Positions 45,028 through 54,189 of a stretch of DNA of 64,000 bases are shown here, one piece after another. The stretch comes from Clostridiales bacterium. GTDB taxonomy: Bacteria > Bacillota > Clostridia > Lachnospirales > Lachnospiraceae. Where the stretch lies: the NCBI GenBank assembly GCA_018365455.1, contig JAGZJZ010000031.1, positions 8,081-72,080 of the forward strand, in the 5' to 3' direction. The position numbers were made by a program, and so were the translations under genes. A model generated the notes under the pieces. It saw only the letters and a list, made by a program, of their open reading frames with translations. It was not told where the DNA came from and searched no databases. Each line of letters opens with the position of its first letter. Within the stretch, counting starts at the first letter, position 1.

Positions 45028-45801
45028 ATGGATGCGTATACAAGTTTTGCATCGGTCTATGACCTGTTCATGGACAATGTGCCCTATGAGCAGTGGAGCG
45101 GTTATCTGGTCTCGCTGCTTCAGGAATACGGGATAGAAGATGGCCTGATACTGGATCTGGGCTGTGGCACAGGCAGCCTGACAGAACAGCTGGCTAAAAA
45201 AGGCTATGATATGATAGGTGTGGATAATTCTTCCGATATGCTGGAAATAGCAATGGATAAAAAAGCAGCTTCCGGGCTGGATATTCTTTATCTGATGCAG
45301 GATATGAGGGATTTTGAACTGTACGGAACCGTAAAGGCTGTGGTGAGTATCTGTGATTCTATGAACTATATCCTGTCGGAAGATGAACTAACTACGGTAT
45401 TTCGGCTGGTGAATAATTATCTGGATCCCGGTGGGATTTTTATATTTGATTTAAATACTATTTATAAGTACAGTCTCATGGGAGATGCCACGATTGCTGA
45501 AAACAGGGAGGAAGGAAGCTTTATCTGGGAAAACAGCTATTATGAAGAAGACCGGATGAACGAATACGATCTGACTCTATTCATCAGACAGGAATCCGGA
45601 CTGTACGAAAAATACGAAGAAACACATTACCAAAAGGCCTATGAGCTGGAAACCGTGAAGGAGTTACTGGCGGATGCGGGAATGGAGTACATATGCGCTT
45701 ATGATGCATTTACAAGGGAACAGCCCCGTGACGACAGTGAGCGCATTTATGTGGCGGCCAGGGAGAAAGGGAAGCTGAAAGAACAGAAAAAAGGAGTATG
45801 A
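45028..45801 (+). CDS. Class I SAM-dependent methyltransferase
   Basis: The ATG at 45028 follows AAGAGG by 8 bases, so the GTG at 45019 is rejected. The 257-residue protein has motif I LDLGCGTGSLTEQL and an acidic VDNSSDMLE loop; the substrate is unknown. It is followed 3 bases later by hslO, with which it is probably cotranscribed. Confidence 0.9.
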   Translation: MDAYTSFASVYDLFMDNVPYEQWSGYLVSLLQEYGIEDGLILDLGCGTGSLTEQLAKKGYDMIGVDNSSDMLEIAMDKKAASGLDILYLMQDMRDFELYGTVKAVVSICDSMNYILSEDELTTVFRLVNNYLDPGGIFIFDLNTIYKYSLMGDATIAENREEGSFIWENSYYEEDRMNEYDLTLFIRQESGLYEKYEETHYQKAYELETVKELLADAGMEYICAYDAFTREQPRDDSERIYVAAREKGKLKEQKKGV

Positions 45802-45804
45802 AAA

Positions 45805-46683
45805 ATGACAGATTATATAGTAAGAGCTACAGCAGCAAATAACCAGATCAGGGCATTTGCAGCTACTACAAGGGATATGGTTGAAAAGGCAAGGAGTGTC
45901 CACAACACAAGTCCGGTAGCCACAGCAGCCCTGGGCAGACTGTTAACTGCAGGAGCGATGATGGGAACGATGATGAAAGGGGAAAAGGATATCCTGACTC
46001 TTCAGATCAAAGCGGGGGGACCGATAAACGGCATTACCGTTACGGCAGACAGCAAGGCAAATGTGAAAGGTTATGTGGGCAATCCGGAAGTGATGCTCCC
46101 ACCAAATGCAAAAGGAAAATTAGATGTGGCAGGCGCCGTAGGCGTAGGCTTACTTCAGGTAATCAAGGATATGGGACTAAAAGAGCCATATGTAGGGCAG
46201 ACTGTTTTGCAGACAAGCGAAATTGCAGAAGATTTAACTTATTATTTTGCTACATCTGAGCAGGTGCCGTCATCGGTTGGACTGGGCGTACTGATGGAAC
46301 ATGATAATACGGTAAAGCAGGCAGGAGGGTTTATTATCCAGTTGATGCCGTTTACAGAGGATGCAGTTATTGATGCATTAGAGAAAAAGCTCCAGGAAGT
46401 GACAAGCGTTACCTCCATGCTGGATGCCGGAGATACACCGGAGATGATATTGGATAAACTGCTGGGAGATTTCGGCGTTCAGATCACGGATAAAGTACCG
46501 GCGAATTTTTACTGCAACTGTACCAAGCACAGGGTGGAAAAAGCCATTATCAGTATCGGTAAGAAGGATATCCAGGAAATGATCGATGATGAGAAACCAA
46601 TTGAAGTCAACTGTCATTTCTGCAATACAAAATACGAATTTTCGGTAGAGGAATTAAAGCAGATTCTTAAGAAAAGCAGATAA
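45805..46683 (+). CDS. hslO: Redox-regulated chaperone Hsp33
   Basis: The 292-residue protein matches Hsp33, which holds unfolding proteins under oxidative stress. The zinc centre is intact: C237-x-C239 in FYCNCTKHR and C270-x2-C273 in NCHFCN, so redox switching should work. It is coupled to the methyltransferase gene. Confidence 0.96.
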   Translation: MTDYIVRATAANNQIRAFAATTRDMVEKARSVHNTSPVATAALGRLLTAGAMMGTMMKGEKDILTLQIKAGGPINGITVTADSKANVKGYVGNPEVMLPPNAKGKLDVAGAVGVGLLQVIKDMGLKEPYVGQTVLQTSEIAEDLTYYFATSEQVPSSVGLGVLMEHDNTVKQAGGFIIQLMPFTEDAVIDALEKKLQEVTSVTSMLDAGDTPEMILDKLLGDFGVQITDKVPANFYCNCTKHRVEKAIISIGKKDIQEMIDDEKPIEVNCHFCNTKYEFSVEELKQILKKSR

Positions 46684-46756
46684 TTTGTACGTACAACATG
46701 ATAAGGTTTATCAGTAATGATGTATGAAATATAGTTTTATTGAAGCCCCGTTTGGC

Positions 46757-46780
46757 CAGAGCGTGTTTAAAAATGCTCTC
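46757..46780. repeat. Single MITE-type end
   Basis: CAGAGCGTGTTTAAAAATGC matches the left end of the IS5-type MITEs, but no right end is seen before nadE. The 192-base gap 46684-46875 holds nothing else that I recognise. Confidence 0.55.
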
Positions 46781-46875
46781 ATGACTGCAGGCGTAGATTC
46801 GTGCATATACGGTGGTGTATGCGGCCGGAGTGTCGGCGGGTATAAATCAGAAAAAGAGGAAGGGCGGGATCAGGG

Positions 46876-48789
46876 ATGCATCATGGATTTATAAAAGCGG
46901 CTGCCGCTACGCCGGAGATAAAAGTAGCAGATTGTATCACAAACGCATCGGAAATATGCAGGCTGATGGATGAAGCGTGTGTTAATGGAGCTAAAATCAT
47001 TGTATTTCCGGAGCTTTGTATTACCGGATATACCTGTGGAGATCTCTTCTGGCAGGAAACCCTGTTGGATGAGGCAAAACATGAATTACATCGGATTATT
47101 TTCCACTCATTAGACAAGGATGCCATTATATTTGTGGGGCTGCCCTGGGAAAAAGACAATAAACTCTATAACGTTGCAGCAGTGATCAGTCATGGAAAAC
47201 TGCTTGGGCTGATACCCAAAAGGCATTTACCCAACTATGGGGAGTTCTATGAAATGCGACATTTTACATTGGGTAATGAGGCGGTAGAGTGGGTGGAATT
47301 TGAAGGAATGCCCATACCCTTTGGTACCAGGCAGATTTTTTGCTGTAAGGAAATGGAAGGACTGCAGATCGGTGCGGAAATATGCGAGGACTTATGGTCA
47401 CCCAATCCTCCAAGTACGGGACATGCGCTGGCGGGAGCTACGGTGATTGTAAATCTGTCAGCAAGCGATGAGACTACGGGAAAAGACCAGTACCGCCTTT
47501 CCTTAATTGGCGGACAGTCTGCAAGGCTGATCTGCGGATATGTGTATGCAAGTGCCGGAGAAGGGGAATCCACAACCGATCTGGTATTCGGCGGACATAA
47601 CCTGATTGCAGAAAACGGCTCCCTTTTAAGCCAGTCCAGGCGCTTTCAGAATGAAACCATATATGGAGAAATCGATATTCGCCGTCTGCGCAGTGAACGA
47701 AGGAAAAATACCACATTTATGGCTGAAAAAATGAATGAGTATGAAAAGATCGCATTTTCACTCCAGCCGGTGGAAGTCGTGCTTTCACGGCATTTTGATC
47801 CCAATCCATTTGTACCAAGTGACAAGTCAGACCGGGACAGACGTTGTGAAGAGATTCTGTGCATTCAGGCGATGGGGCTGAAAAAACGGTTAAAGCACAC
47901 AAACTGTAAGTCAGCTGTAGTAGGAATCTCAGGCGGACTGGATTCTACGCTGGCACTTCTGGTAACCGTAAAAGCATTCGACATGCTGGGGCTGGACCGC
48001 AGCCAGATCATTTCCGTTACCATGCCCTGCTTTGGAACCACAGACAGGACTTACACCAATGCATGTGACCTTACCCGGAAGCTGGGTGCCACACTTCGGG
48101 AAGTAGATATCAAGGAAGCGGTAAGCCTGCATTTTGAAGATATCGGACACGATAAAGATTCCCATGATGTAACCTATGAAAACAGCCAGGCAAGAGAACG
48201 TACCCAGGTACTGATGGATATTGCCAACCAATGCGGCGGTCTTGTGATCGGTACCGGAGATATGTCCGAACTGGCGCTTGGATGGGCAACTTACAATGGG
48301 GATCATATGTCCATGTACGGAGTCAATGCTTCCGTTCCCAAGACCCTGGTAAGGCACCTGGTACGCTACTATGCGGATACCTGCGGCGATGAAGTATTAA
48401 GCCGGACACTTTTGGATGTACTGGATACCCCGGTAAGCCCGGAACTACTGCCGCCAAAGGATGGAGAAATTTCCCAGAAGACAGAAGATCTGGTGGGGCC
48501 TTATGAGCTGCATGATTTTTTCCTGTATTATATACTGCGGTTTGGATATGAACCGGCAAAAATATTTAGAATTGCGAAAAAAGCATTTGCAGGCAGTTAC
48601 GATGAGGAAATGATATTAAAGTGGATGAAAACCTTTTACCGCAGATTCTTCTCACAGCAGTTTAAGCGCTCCTGTCTTCCGGACGGACCAAAAGTGGGTT
48701 CGGTTGCGGTGTCACCCAGAGGGGATCTGAGAATGCCAAGCGATGCCAGCGCCAGAATCTGGCTGGAAAATCTGGACCATCTTTCATAA
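46876..48789 (+). CDS. nadE: NAD+ synthase, glutamine-dependent
   Basis: The 637-residue protein has an N-terminal nitrilase-like glutaminase domain (residues 1-290; FPELCITGY, PKRHLPNYGEFYE, GAEICEDLW with the catalytic cysteine) and a C-terminal NAD synthetase with the ATP loop GISGGLDSTLALL. It converts deamido-NAD to NAD using glutamine. The length fits the two-domain form. A GAGGAAGG site lies about 12 bases before the ATG. Confidence 0.96.
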   Translation: MHHGFIKAAAATPEIKVADCITNASEICRLMDEACVNGAKIIVFPELCITGYTCGDLFWQETLLDEAKHELHRIIFHSLDKDAIIFVGLPWEKDNKLYNVAAVISHGKLLGLIPKRHLPNYGEFYEMRHFTLGNEAVEWVEFEGMPIPFGTRQIFCCKEMEGLQIGAEICEDLWSPNPPSTGHALAGATVIVNLSASDETTGKDQYRLSLIGGQSARLICGYVYASAGEGESTTDLVFGGHNLIAENGSLLSQSRRFQNETIYGEIDIRRLRSERRKNTTFMAEKMNEYEKIAFSLQPVEVVLSRHFDPNPFVPSDKSDRDRRCEEILCIQAMGLKKRLKHTNCKSAVVGISGGLDSTLALLVTVKAFDMLGLDRSQIISVTMPCFGTTDRTYTNACDLTRKLGATLREVDIKEAVSLHFEDIGHDKDSHDVTYENSQARERTQVLMDIANQCGGLVIGTGDMSELALGWATYNGDHMSMYGVNASVPKTLVRHLVRYYADTCGDEVLSRTLLDVLDTPVSPELLPPKDGEISQKTEDLVGPYELHDFFLYYILRFGYEPAKIFRIAKKAFAGSYDEEMILKWMKTFYRRFFSQQFKRSCLPDGPKVGSVAVSPRGDLRMPSDASARIWLENLDHLS

Positions 48790-48857
48790 TTGGAACAGGG
48801 AAAGAATGATCCAAAACCGGATGTAAGCTGGTTTATTTTAGAAAGTATAAGAGGTAG

Positions 48858-48890
48858 ACGGAGGGCGGATTTTGTCCCTCCGTTTATTTG
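48858..48890 (+). terminator. Terminator after nadE
   Basis: An 8-bp perfect stem ACGGAGGG/CCCTCCGT (48858-48865 with 48876-48883) with a T-rich tail. Confidence 0.75.
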
Positions 48891-49005
48891 TTTTTATCTG
48901 CGCAAGTAGTGTTGCACTGCATAAGGGGGATACGTAGTGTCCGCCATCAGCGGGCACCAATTTTACATAAGAATATAAAATTTTTATGATATCCGCCATT
49001 AGGGG

Positions 49006-49034
49006 TTGCGTTAATTATTTAACAATGCTATAAT
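49006..49034 (+). promoter_or_regulatory. Promoter of the alcohol dehydrogenase gene
   Basis: TTGCGT at 49006-49011, a 17-base spacer and TATAAT at 49029-49034. The 359-base gap 48790-49148 also holds the nadE terminator, a GTGTCCGC/GCGGGCAC hairpin at 48937-48957 and a mini-MITE at 49060-49118. Confidence 0.6.
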
Positions 49035-49059
49035 AGGAAACGAATCAAGTACATATTAA

Positions 49060-49120
49060 AGCCTGCTTGAAATTTCAGGCACACAGCTGTCAGAAATCAA
49101 TTTTCAAACACGCTCTAATC
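49060..49120. mobile_element. Mini-MITE in the alcohol dehydrogenase leader
   Basis: About 60 bases begin with a degenerate GCCTGCTTGAAATTTC end and finish with CAATTTTCAAACACGCTCTA, a perfect IS5-type MITE end. It lies between the -10 box and the ribosome site, so it should be transcribed in the mRNA leader. Confidence 0.6.
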
Positions 49121-49148
49121 TAATTTAAATATAATGGAGGACTATCGT

Positions 49149-50330
49149 ATGAACAGATTTACATTACCAAGAGATTTATACTGGGGAAAAGGTTCCCTTG
49201 AATTTTTAAAACAATTGGACGGAAAGAAAGCAATCCTGGTTCTGGGCGGCGGTTCTATGAAGAAATTCGGATTCGTTGACAAAGTAACTTCTTACTTAAA
49301 AGAAGCAGGAATAGAAGTAAAATTATTTGAAAATGTTGAGCCGGACCCATCTGTTGAAACTGTAATGAAGGGCGCGGCAGCAATGAGAGAATTTGAGCCG
49401 GACTGGATTATTGCAATGGGCGGTGGTTCTCCAATCGACGCAGCAAAAGCAATGTGGGTATTCTACGAATATCCGGATACTACATTTGAAGCAATTATCC
49501 AGCCATTTTCTTTCCCGACTTTAAGACAGAAAGCAAAATTCCTGGCGATTCCTTCCACATCCGGAACAGCTACCGAAGTTACCGCATTCTCCGTTATTAC
49601 AGATTATGCAAAAGGTATTAAATATCCGCTGGCTGATTTCAATATCACACCGGACGTAGCAATCGTGGATCCTGAATTAGCAGAAACAATGCCGGCACAT
49701 TTAACAGCATATACAGGTATGGACGCTTTAACACATGCAATCGAAGCATATGTGTCCACCTTAAACGGACCTTTTACAGATCCCCTTGCATTAAAAGCAA
49801 TTGCAATGGTAAATGAATATCTTCCGGAATCCTATAAAGGAGACATGGCTGCAAGAGAACAGATGCATTACGGACAATGTCTGGCTGGCATGGCATTCTC
49901 CAATGCGCTTCTTGGAATCGTGCATTCCATGGCACACAAGACAGGTGCTGCATTCAGTACAGGACATATTACCCATGGACTTGCAAATGCAATGTATCTG
50001 CCATACGTTATCCAGTATAATGCAAAAGATGCTGCAGCGTTAAAGAGGTATGCAGAGATTGCAAGATCAATCAGCCTGAAGGGTGATACAGACGAAGAAT
50101 TAATGAAAGCACTGTGTGCAAAGATCGATGCATTAAATGTAGAATTCAGCATTCCGAAGACATTAAAAGAGTTTGGAATTAAAGAAGACGAATTTAATGA
50201 AAAGATCGCTGGAATTGCAGAACTGGCTGTAGGGGATGCTTGTACAGGTTCCAACCCAAGAGCAATTGATCCTAAGCAAATGGAACAATTATTCAGATGT
50301 ATCTATGACGGAAAAGCAGTAGAATTTTAA
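49149..50330 (+). CDS. Iron-containing alcohol dehydrogenase (family III)
   Basis: The ATG at 49149 lies 8 bases after GGAGG, so the ATG at 49134 is rejected. The 393-residue protein has GGGSMKKFG, MGGGSPIDAAKAM for NAD(P) binding, and metal-binding histidines in AYTGMDALTHAIEAY and GIVHSMAHKTGA. It reduces an aldehyde or ketone or oxidises an alcohol, with iron or another metal in the site. It is monocistronic, with a leader MITE. Confidence 0.95.
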   Translation: MNRFTLPRDLYWGKGSLEFLKQLDGKKAILVLGGGSMKKFGFVDKVTSYLKEAGIEVKLFENVEPDPSVETVMKGAAAMREFEPDWIIAMGGGSPIDAAKAMWVFYEYPDTTFEAIIQPFSFPTLRQKAKFLAIPSTSGTATEVTAFSVITDYAKGIKYPLADFNITPDVAIVDPELAETMPAHLTAYTGMDALTHAIEAYVSTLNGPFTDPLALKAIAMVNEYLPESYKGDMAAREQMHYGQCLAGMAFSNALLGIVHSMAHKTGAAFSTGHITHGLANAMYLPYVIQYNAKDAAALKRYAEIARSISLKGDTDEELMKALCAKIDALNVEFSIPKTLKEFGIKEDEFNEKIAGIAELAVGDACTGSNPRAIDPKQMEQLFRCIYDGKAVEF

Positions 50331-50342
50331 GAATTTGTTATG

Positions 50343-50373
50343 AACCGGGAGGAAATGGCCTCCCGGTTTTTTT
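50343..50373 (+). terminator. Strong terminator
   Basis: A perfect 10-bp stem AACCGGGAGG/CCTCCCGGTT (50343-50352 with 50359-50368) and a T tract. Confidence 0.9.
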
Positions 50374-50601
50374 GTGTGGATAGAGACATATTCCGATAGG
50401 TTCTGATACTGCAGGGAAAAGTTTATATGTGGTTTGTTAAAGGCATTATATGGGGGTTTTGCTGATACAAAGCGTATTACTTAGTATCCCCATATTAATA
50501 ACCTGAACTTATACATTGTAGTACTGGTAATTCACAGAAAAATATGTTATCATAATGCCATCACAAGTGATACGATAAAGTACAACGGAGGAAAATCAGT
50601 T

Positions 50602-51327
50602 ATGAAAAAAATCAGACGTATTCTATGTATAGCGTTATGTCTGGCGCTTTGTTTTTCAAATGCAGCATTTGCCCATTCCGGCAGAACAGATGGCAGTGGC
50701 GGTCATCGTGACAACAACAACGTAAGCGGATTGGGATATTATCATTATCACTGCGGAGGGAATCCCCCACATCTGCATTCCAATGGTGTATGCCCTTATT
50801 CGGGCGGAGGCAGTGCAGAACCTTCGGTACCATCCACTGAGCCGGCACAAGAACCGACAACAGAACCAGCACCAAAGCCTACATCAAATATCAATATCAA
50901 GAGAAAAACTACGAAAATGGCGGTAGGAACCACATTCCAGTTTAAAGCATCCGGAGCACGCGGCTACACAGTCAAGTGGCTAAGCTCTAACTCAAAATTG
51001 GCAAAGGTTTATAAAAGCGGGAAAGTAGTAGCCCGCAGGGCAGGACAGGTTACCATTACTGCAAAAGCATACGGATCGAATGATAAATGCAATATAAAAA
51101 TTGTGGATCCCAGGATGACACTAACCAAATTAAACTTAAAAGTTGGAGAGTCTAAGCAAATAAGAGTAAAAGGCAGTAATTCTAAAAAGAAATGGAATAC
51201 TTCTAACAGAAAGGTAGCGGAGGTTACCAATAAGGGAGTTGTGACCGGAAAATCAGCCGGCAGTTCCCGAATTACTGTGAGAGTAGACGGAAAATTATTA
51301 AAGTGCAGTGTGACAGTCACAAAATAA
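50602..51327 (+). CDS. Secreted YHYH-domain protein with Ig-like repeats
   Basis: The 241-residue protein has a signal peptide (AFA at 22-24), a histidine-rich YHYH-like motif (YYHYHCGGNPPHLHSNG) around residues 47-65, a Pro/Thr/Glu linker, and two Big_2-like Ig repeats (about 95-170 and 172-241). The YHYH segment may bind metal, but the role is unknown. AACGGAGG precedes the ATG. The 271-base gap upstream has an ATATGGGG/CCCCATAT pair near 50448 and 50488 but no clear promoter. Confidence 0.8.
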   Translation: MKKIRRILCIALCLALCFSNAAFAHSGRTDGSGGHRDNNNVSGLGYYHYHCGGNPPHLHSNGVCPYSGGGSAEPSVPSTEPAQEPTTEPAPKPTSNINIKRKTTKMAVGTTFQFKASGARGYTVKWLSSNSKLAKVYKSGKVVARRAGQVTITAKAYGSNDKCNIKIVDPRMTLTKLNLKVGESKQIRVKGSNSKKKWNTSNRKVAEVTNKGVVTGKSAGSSRITVRVDGKLLKCSVTVTK

Positions 51328-51370
51328 TAAAATCCATAATACATAACAAACTATAGTTACATATAAAAAA

Positions 51371-51429
51371 GAAAACCGGGTATCTCAAAGTAAAAGCAAT
51401 CCTGCTTTTAGGAGAGATACCCGGTTTTC
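51371..51429. terminator. Bidirectional terminator with nested stems
   Basis: A perfect outer 16-bp stem (51371-51386 with 51414-51429) encloses a perfect 8-bp inner stem (51391-51398 with 51403-51410). It lies between the convergent YHYH and FMN-bind-like genes. Confidence 0.85.
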
Positions 51430-51435
51430 TCAAAA

Positions 51436-51903
51436 TTACTCTTCCTCCGTTTTTACCTGCGCTGTTTCCAAAGCACTGTCAATGGCATCCAGCAATATCT
51501 GGGAAGTATATTTACTGTCCTGAGAATATGTAATGCCATCGGTAGACTGCGTATCATATATCTGAGTGGCGATTTCCTCCAGTGCCGGCTGCACAAGTGG
51601 AAACATCGTCGTTACTGTGTCGCTTAAATTCACCAGACGAATAGAATTGATATGATCCTGGTCTACCACGACTTCTACGTCGATGGCATTGTCATTCAGG
51701 GTGATTGGAGTGGTATAGACTCCGGCGACATATTTCATAGCTGCAGTCGTTTCTGTTGGTTGGTCATCTTTGGCTTTCTCCTTGTCCCTGGGCGTGAACA
51801 TAAAAATGAAGAGTATGATCAGGATTATCCCCAGTGTCACAAAAATCCCTGTGTAAATCAGTTCCCGCATTTTAAAAACTACTATCTTTGTCTTTGAACC
51901 CAT
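51436..51903 (-). CDS. Membrane-anchored FMN-bind-like protein
   Basis: The 155-residue protein has one N-terminal helix (about 15-36) and an extracytoplasmic region like an FMN_bind domain: YVAGVYTTPITL, DQDHINSIRLVNLSDT, and a C-terminal SKYTSQILLDAI that matches the DGATYTS position where FMN is attached in some members. The motif is degenerate (no GA before YTS), so flavinylation is uncertain. GAGGGGG is about 7 bases before ATG. No partner gene is adjacent. Confidence 0.6.
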   Translation of the reverse strand: MGSKTKIVVFKMRELIYTGIFVTLGIILIILFIFMFTPRDKEKAKDDQPTETTAAMKYVAGVYTTPITLNDNAIDVEVVVDQDHINSIRLVNLSDTVTTMFPLVQPALEEIATQIYDTQSTDGITYSQDSKYTSQILLDAIDSALETAQVKTEEE

Positions 51904-52047
51904 CCATAGTCCCCCTCGATGATTACTTTTCTACATTCTATTAACCAGTGGGACGCTTTATGCAATAAATTTTGTGTTTTCTTCCACGCTTGCATAAAAC
52001 CTCAATTAGTGTTATGATGAAAAAAAGTTTTAACGGGAGGAAAGCAG

Positions 52048-52917
52048 ATGAGAGATTACATTATTACGACGGATAATACCACGGATTTACCCGAGGAATA
52101 TATCCAGAAGCATGGCTTAGGCATGCTTTCTTTGACTTATATGATAGATGGCGAAACTTATAACAGGAAGCACGAACTGCCTTACAAGGAATTTTACAAA
52201 AAGATGCGGGCAGGATCCATGCCGACCACATCCCAGGTCAATCCGGAGGAAGCAAAAGAAGAGCTTCGGGAATTTCTGGAAGATGGAAAAGATATTATTC
52301 ATATCGCATTTTCAAGCGGTCTGAGCGGCAGCTATAACAGTGCCCGGATTGCAGCCGAGGAACTGCGTGAGGAAATGCCTGAAAGGAAAATTACAGTTAT
52401 AGATTCCCTCTGTGCTTCTTTAGGAGAGGGGCTTTTGGTACATAAGGCGCTTCAGTTAAAGGCGCAGGGTATGGAGTATGAGGAACTGGTGAAATGGCTG
52501 GAGGATCATAAGCTTAACGTAGTCCATAATTTTACAGTGGATGATTTGTTCCATCTGTACAGAGGCGGCAGAGTATCAAAGGCAGCCGCAGTACTGGGAA
52601 CTATGATTCATTTAAAACCGGTGCTTCACGTAGACAATGAAGGCCGCCTGATACCGGTTGCCAAGGTGAGGGGACGTAAGAAATCCCTTGCAGCCCTGGT
52701 GGAGAATATGGAAAAGCAAATCGGTAGTTACCAGGATAAAAATGATATTGTATTTATCAGCCATGGTGACTGCATCGAAGACGCGGAGTATGTAAAATCC
52801 CTGATTGAGGAAAAATTCGGTATCAAAGCATTTTTGATTAATCCGGTAGGTCCAACCATTGGTGCCCATTCCGGTCCGGGGACACTGGCACTGTTTTATA
52901 TGGGAGATGTGCGGTAA
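52048..52917 (+). CDS. DegV family fatty-acid-binding protein
   Basis: The 289-residue protein has DNTTDLPEE at the start, STSQV-like TTSQVNPEEA, FSSGLSGSYNSARIA and the C-terminal VGPTIGAHSGPGTL typical of DegV/FakB proteins, which bind fatty acids and can present them to the FakA kinase. No FakA gene is in view. CGGGAGG is 8 bases before ATG. The terminator is shared with the convergent PAP2 gene. Confidence 0.93.
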   Translation: MRDYIITTDNTTDLPEEYIQKHGLGMLSLTYMIDGETYNRKHELPYKEFYKKMRAGSMPTTSQVNPEEAKEELREFLEDGKDIIHIAFSSGLSGSYNSARIAAEELREEMPERKITVIDSLCASLGEGLLVHKALQLKAQGMEYEELVKWLEDHKLNVVHNFTVDDLFHLYRGGRVSKAAAVLGTMIHLKPVLHVDNEGRLIPVAKVRGRKKSLAALVENMEKQIGSYQDKNDIVFISHGDCIEDAEYVKSLIEEKFGIKAFLINPVGPTIGAHSGPGTLALFYMGDVR

Positions 52918-52930
52918 GAAGTTTTGTTCT

Positions 52931-52959
52931 CCGTTTGGCTTGTTGCTCGCGGGAATAAA
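52931..52959. repeat. REP-like element, right half (copy 1)
   Basis: CCGTTTGGCTTGTTGCTCGC followed by GGGAATAAA matches the right half of the 61-bp element at 54080-54140. Only the half is present. Confidence 0.65.
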
Positions 52960-52962
52960 TTT

Positions 52963-53007
52963 ATAACCGTTTAGATGGAAAGTATTTCCTCTAAACGGTT
53001 ATTTTTA
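52963..53007. terminator. Bidirectional terminator
   Basis: A perfect 12-bp stem ATAACCGTTTAG/CTAAACGGTTAT (52963-52974 with 52991-53002) with a T-rich tail. Confidence 0.85.
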
Positions 53008-53017
53008 TTTCAATTTT

Positions 53018-53914
53018 TTATTTTTTCCCACCAAGAAATTTCACTCTCTGAAAAATAAAAGGATAGGCGGCAATTACCCAGAGAACTAGAATAAAGTACT
53101 GAAGCATCTCAGCCGGAATACTGCCGCCCAGAAGGGCCTTTAAGATGCCTTTTAGTAACAGGGCGGAAGCAATACCCAGAATGAACTTTGCAGCCTGTTT
53201 TGATACCGTTGTTTCTGTCTCAAAATTAATATAAGTCCGTTCCAGATACCAACCGATAGCAAAGCCAAGACCCGAGCCTGCGGCCTTGCAGCAATCAGCA
53301 GCATACACTGCGTTTATGGTGCCGTTTTTCAGCAGTGCCAGAGCATAGATCATAGACAAAAAAGAAAATCCAGCCAGTACAATACTGAGTATCAGATTAG
53401 ACTTTGGAGTATTCTCCAGCTTGTCGAATAATTTATGAATTAAAATAGAAATAATAACTGCCATAGCCATTGCGGTCAACACATCTTTGGGCGTATGGAC
53501 GCCTAAGTACATTCTGGAAAATCCCACTAGTAGAAAAATCACAACACAGATTATTTTTATCCATTTCTGTTTCAGGGAAAGAGCCAGCGTCATAAAGAGC
53601 GAAGTTGCACTTTGTGTGTGTCCGCTGGGAAAAGAATAACCCGTTGCGGCAGGTACGGCAGATGGAACTGCCTGAAAATCCGGATCCAGAACCCAGGGTC
53701 TTGGAATCCGGAATGTAATCTTTAGATTTTGCAGCAGCATGCCTGCAGCAAAAAACGAAAGTGCAATTTTATAAGCCAGCTTTTTATCCAGACACCAATA
53801 TAAGATGCAGATAATTCCAAGAACCAGCATTTCCTGGCCAAAAAAGGTAAAAAATTGAAAAACGGTATTTAATACAGGCGACCGTATGCCTTCCAGTAAG
53901 TGTAAAAATTCCAT
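53018..53914 (-). CDS. PAP2-family membrane phosphatase
   Basis: The start is ATG 53914, 8 bases after GGAG; a GTG at 53923 touches that site. The 298-residue protein has about seven hydrophobic helices, with the three PAP2 motifs KITFRIPRP, FPSGHTQS and RMYLGVHTPKD containing the catalytic His pair and Arg. It removes phosphate from lipid phosphates such as undecaprenyl pyrophosphate or phosphatidic acid. It is convergent with degV and divergent from the spoVAF-like gene. Confidence 0.93.
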   Translation of the reverse strand: MEFLHLLEGIRSPVLNTVFQFFTFFGQEMLVLGIICILYWCLDKKLAYKIALSFFAAGMLLQNLKITFRIPRPWVLDPDFQAVPSAVPAATGYSFPSGHTQSATSLFMTLALSLKQKWIKIICVVIFLLVGFSRMYLGVHTPKDVLTAMAMAVIISILIHKLFDKLENTPKSNLILSIVLAGFSFLSMIYALALLKNGTINAVYAADCCKAAGSGLGFAIGWYLERTYINFETETTVSKQAAKFILGIASALLLKGILKALLGGSIPAEMLQYFILVLWVIAAYPFIFQRVKFLGGKK

Positions 53915-54079
53915 ATTCACCACTCCAATTTATATTTTTAAAAACAGTATAACATAATTTTGCTAATTTTGGGAAAGTCTATTCATAGAGAAGTTAAAAA
54001 CCCGGCAAGTGCGTCAGTTTGATACATTTGCGGCGGGGAGTCGAAAACCTCGCGGCAAGCAACGGGGTTTTCGACCCTC

Positions 54080-54140
54080 GCGGCAGTCGCCAAATGGACG
54101 CGCCAGCGCGCCCGTTTGGTTCGTTGCTCGCGGGAATAAA
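54080..54140. repeat. 61-bp REP-like palindrome (copy 2)
   Basis: From GCGGCAGTCGCCAAATGGAC to CTCGCGGGAATAAA, with a hairpin CCAAA..GACGCG-CCAG-CGCGCC..TTTGG. The other full copy at 56085-56145 (inverted) differs in a way that keeps pairing. Directly before it is a perfect 10-bp inverted repeat, GTCGAAAACC/GGTTTTCGAC at 54040-54075. Confidence 0.75.
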
Positions 54141-54148
54141 TGTTTATG

Positions 54149-54180
54149 GCAGTATTACAGGCAAGTTGTATTATGCAGGG
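54149..54180 (+). repeat. Hairpin repeat before a ribosome site (copy 2)
   Basis: GCAGTATTACA and TGTATTATGC arms then AGGGGGTATAAATATG. Compared with the copy at 35141 the stem bases differ but pairing is largely kept. Confidence 0.5.
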
Positions 54181-54189
54181 GGTATAAAT

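Noticed and set aside
48937..48957. GTGTCCGC/GCGGGCAC hairpin as a regulator site
   Set aside because: Short, with no T run or paired partner, so kept only as an observation.
54019..54189. Longer start for the SpoVAF-like gene
   Set aside because: It would translate the REP-like palindrome, and no ribosome site is present.
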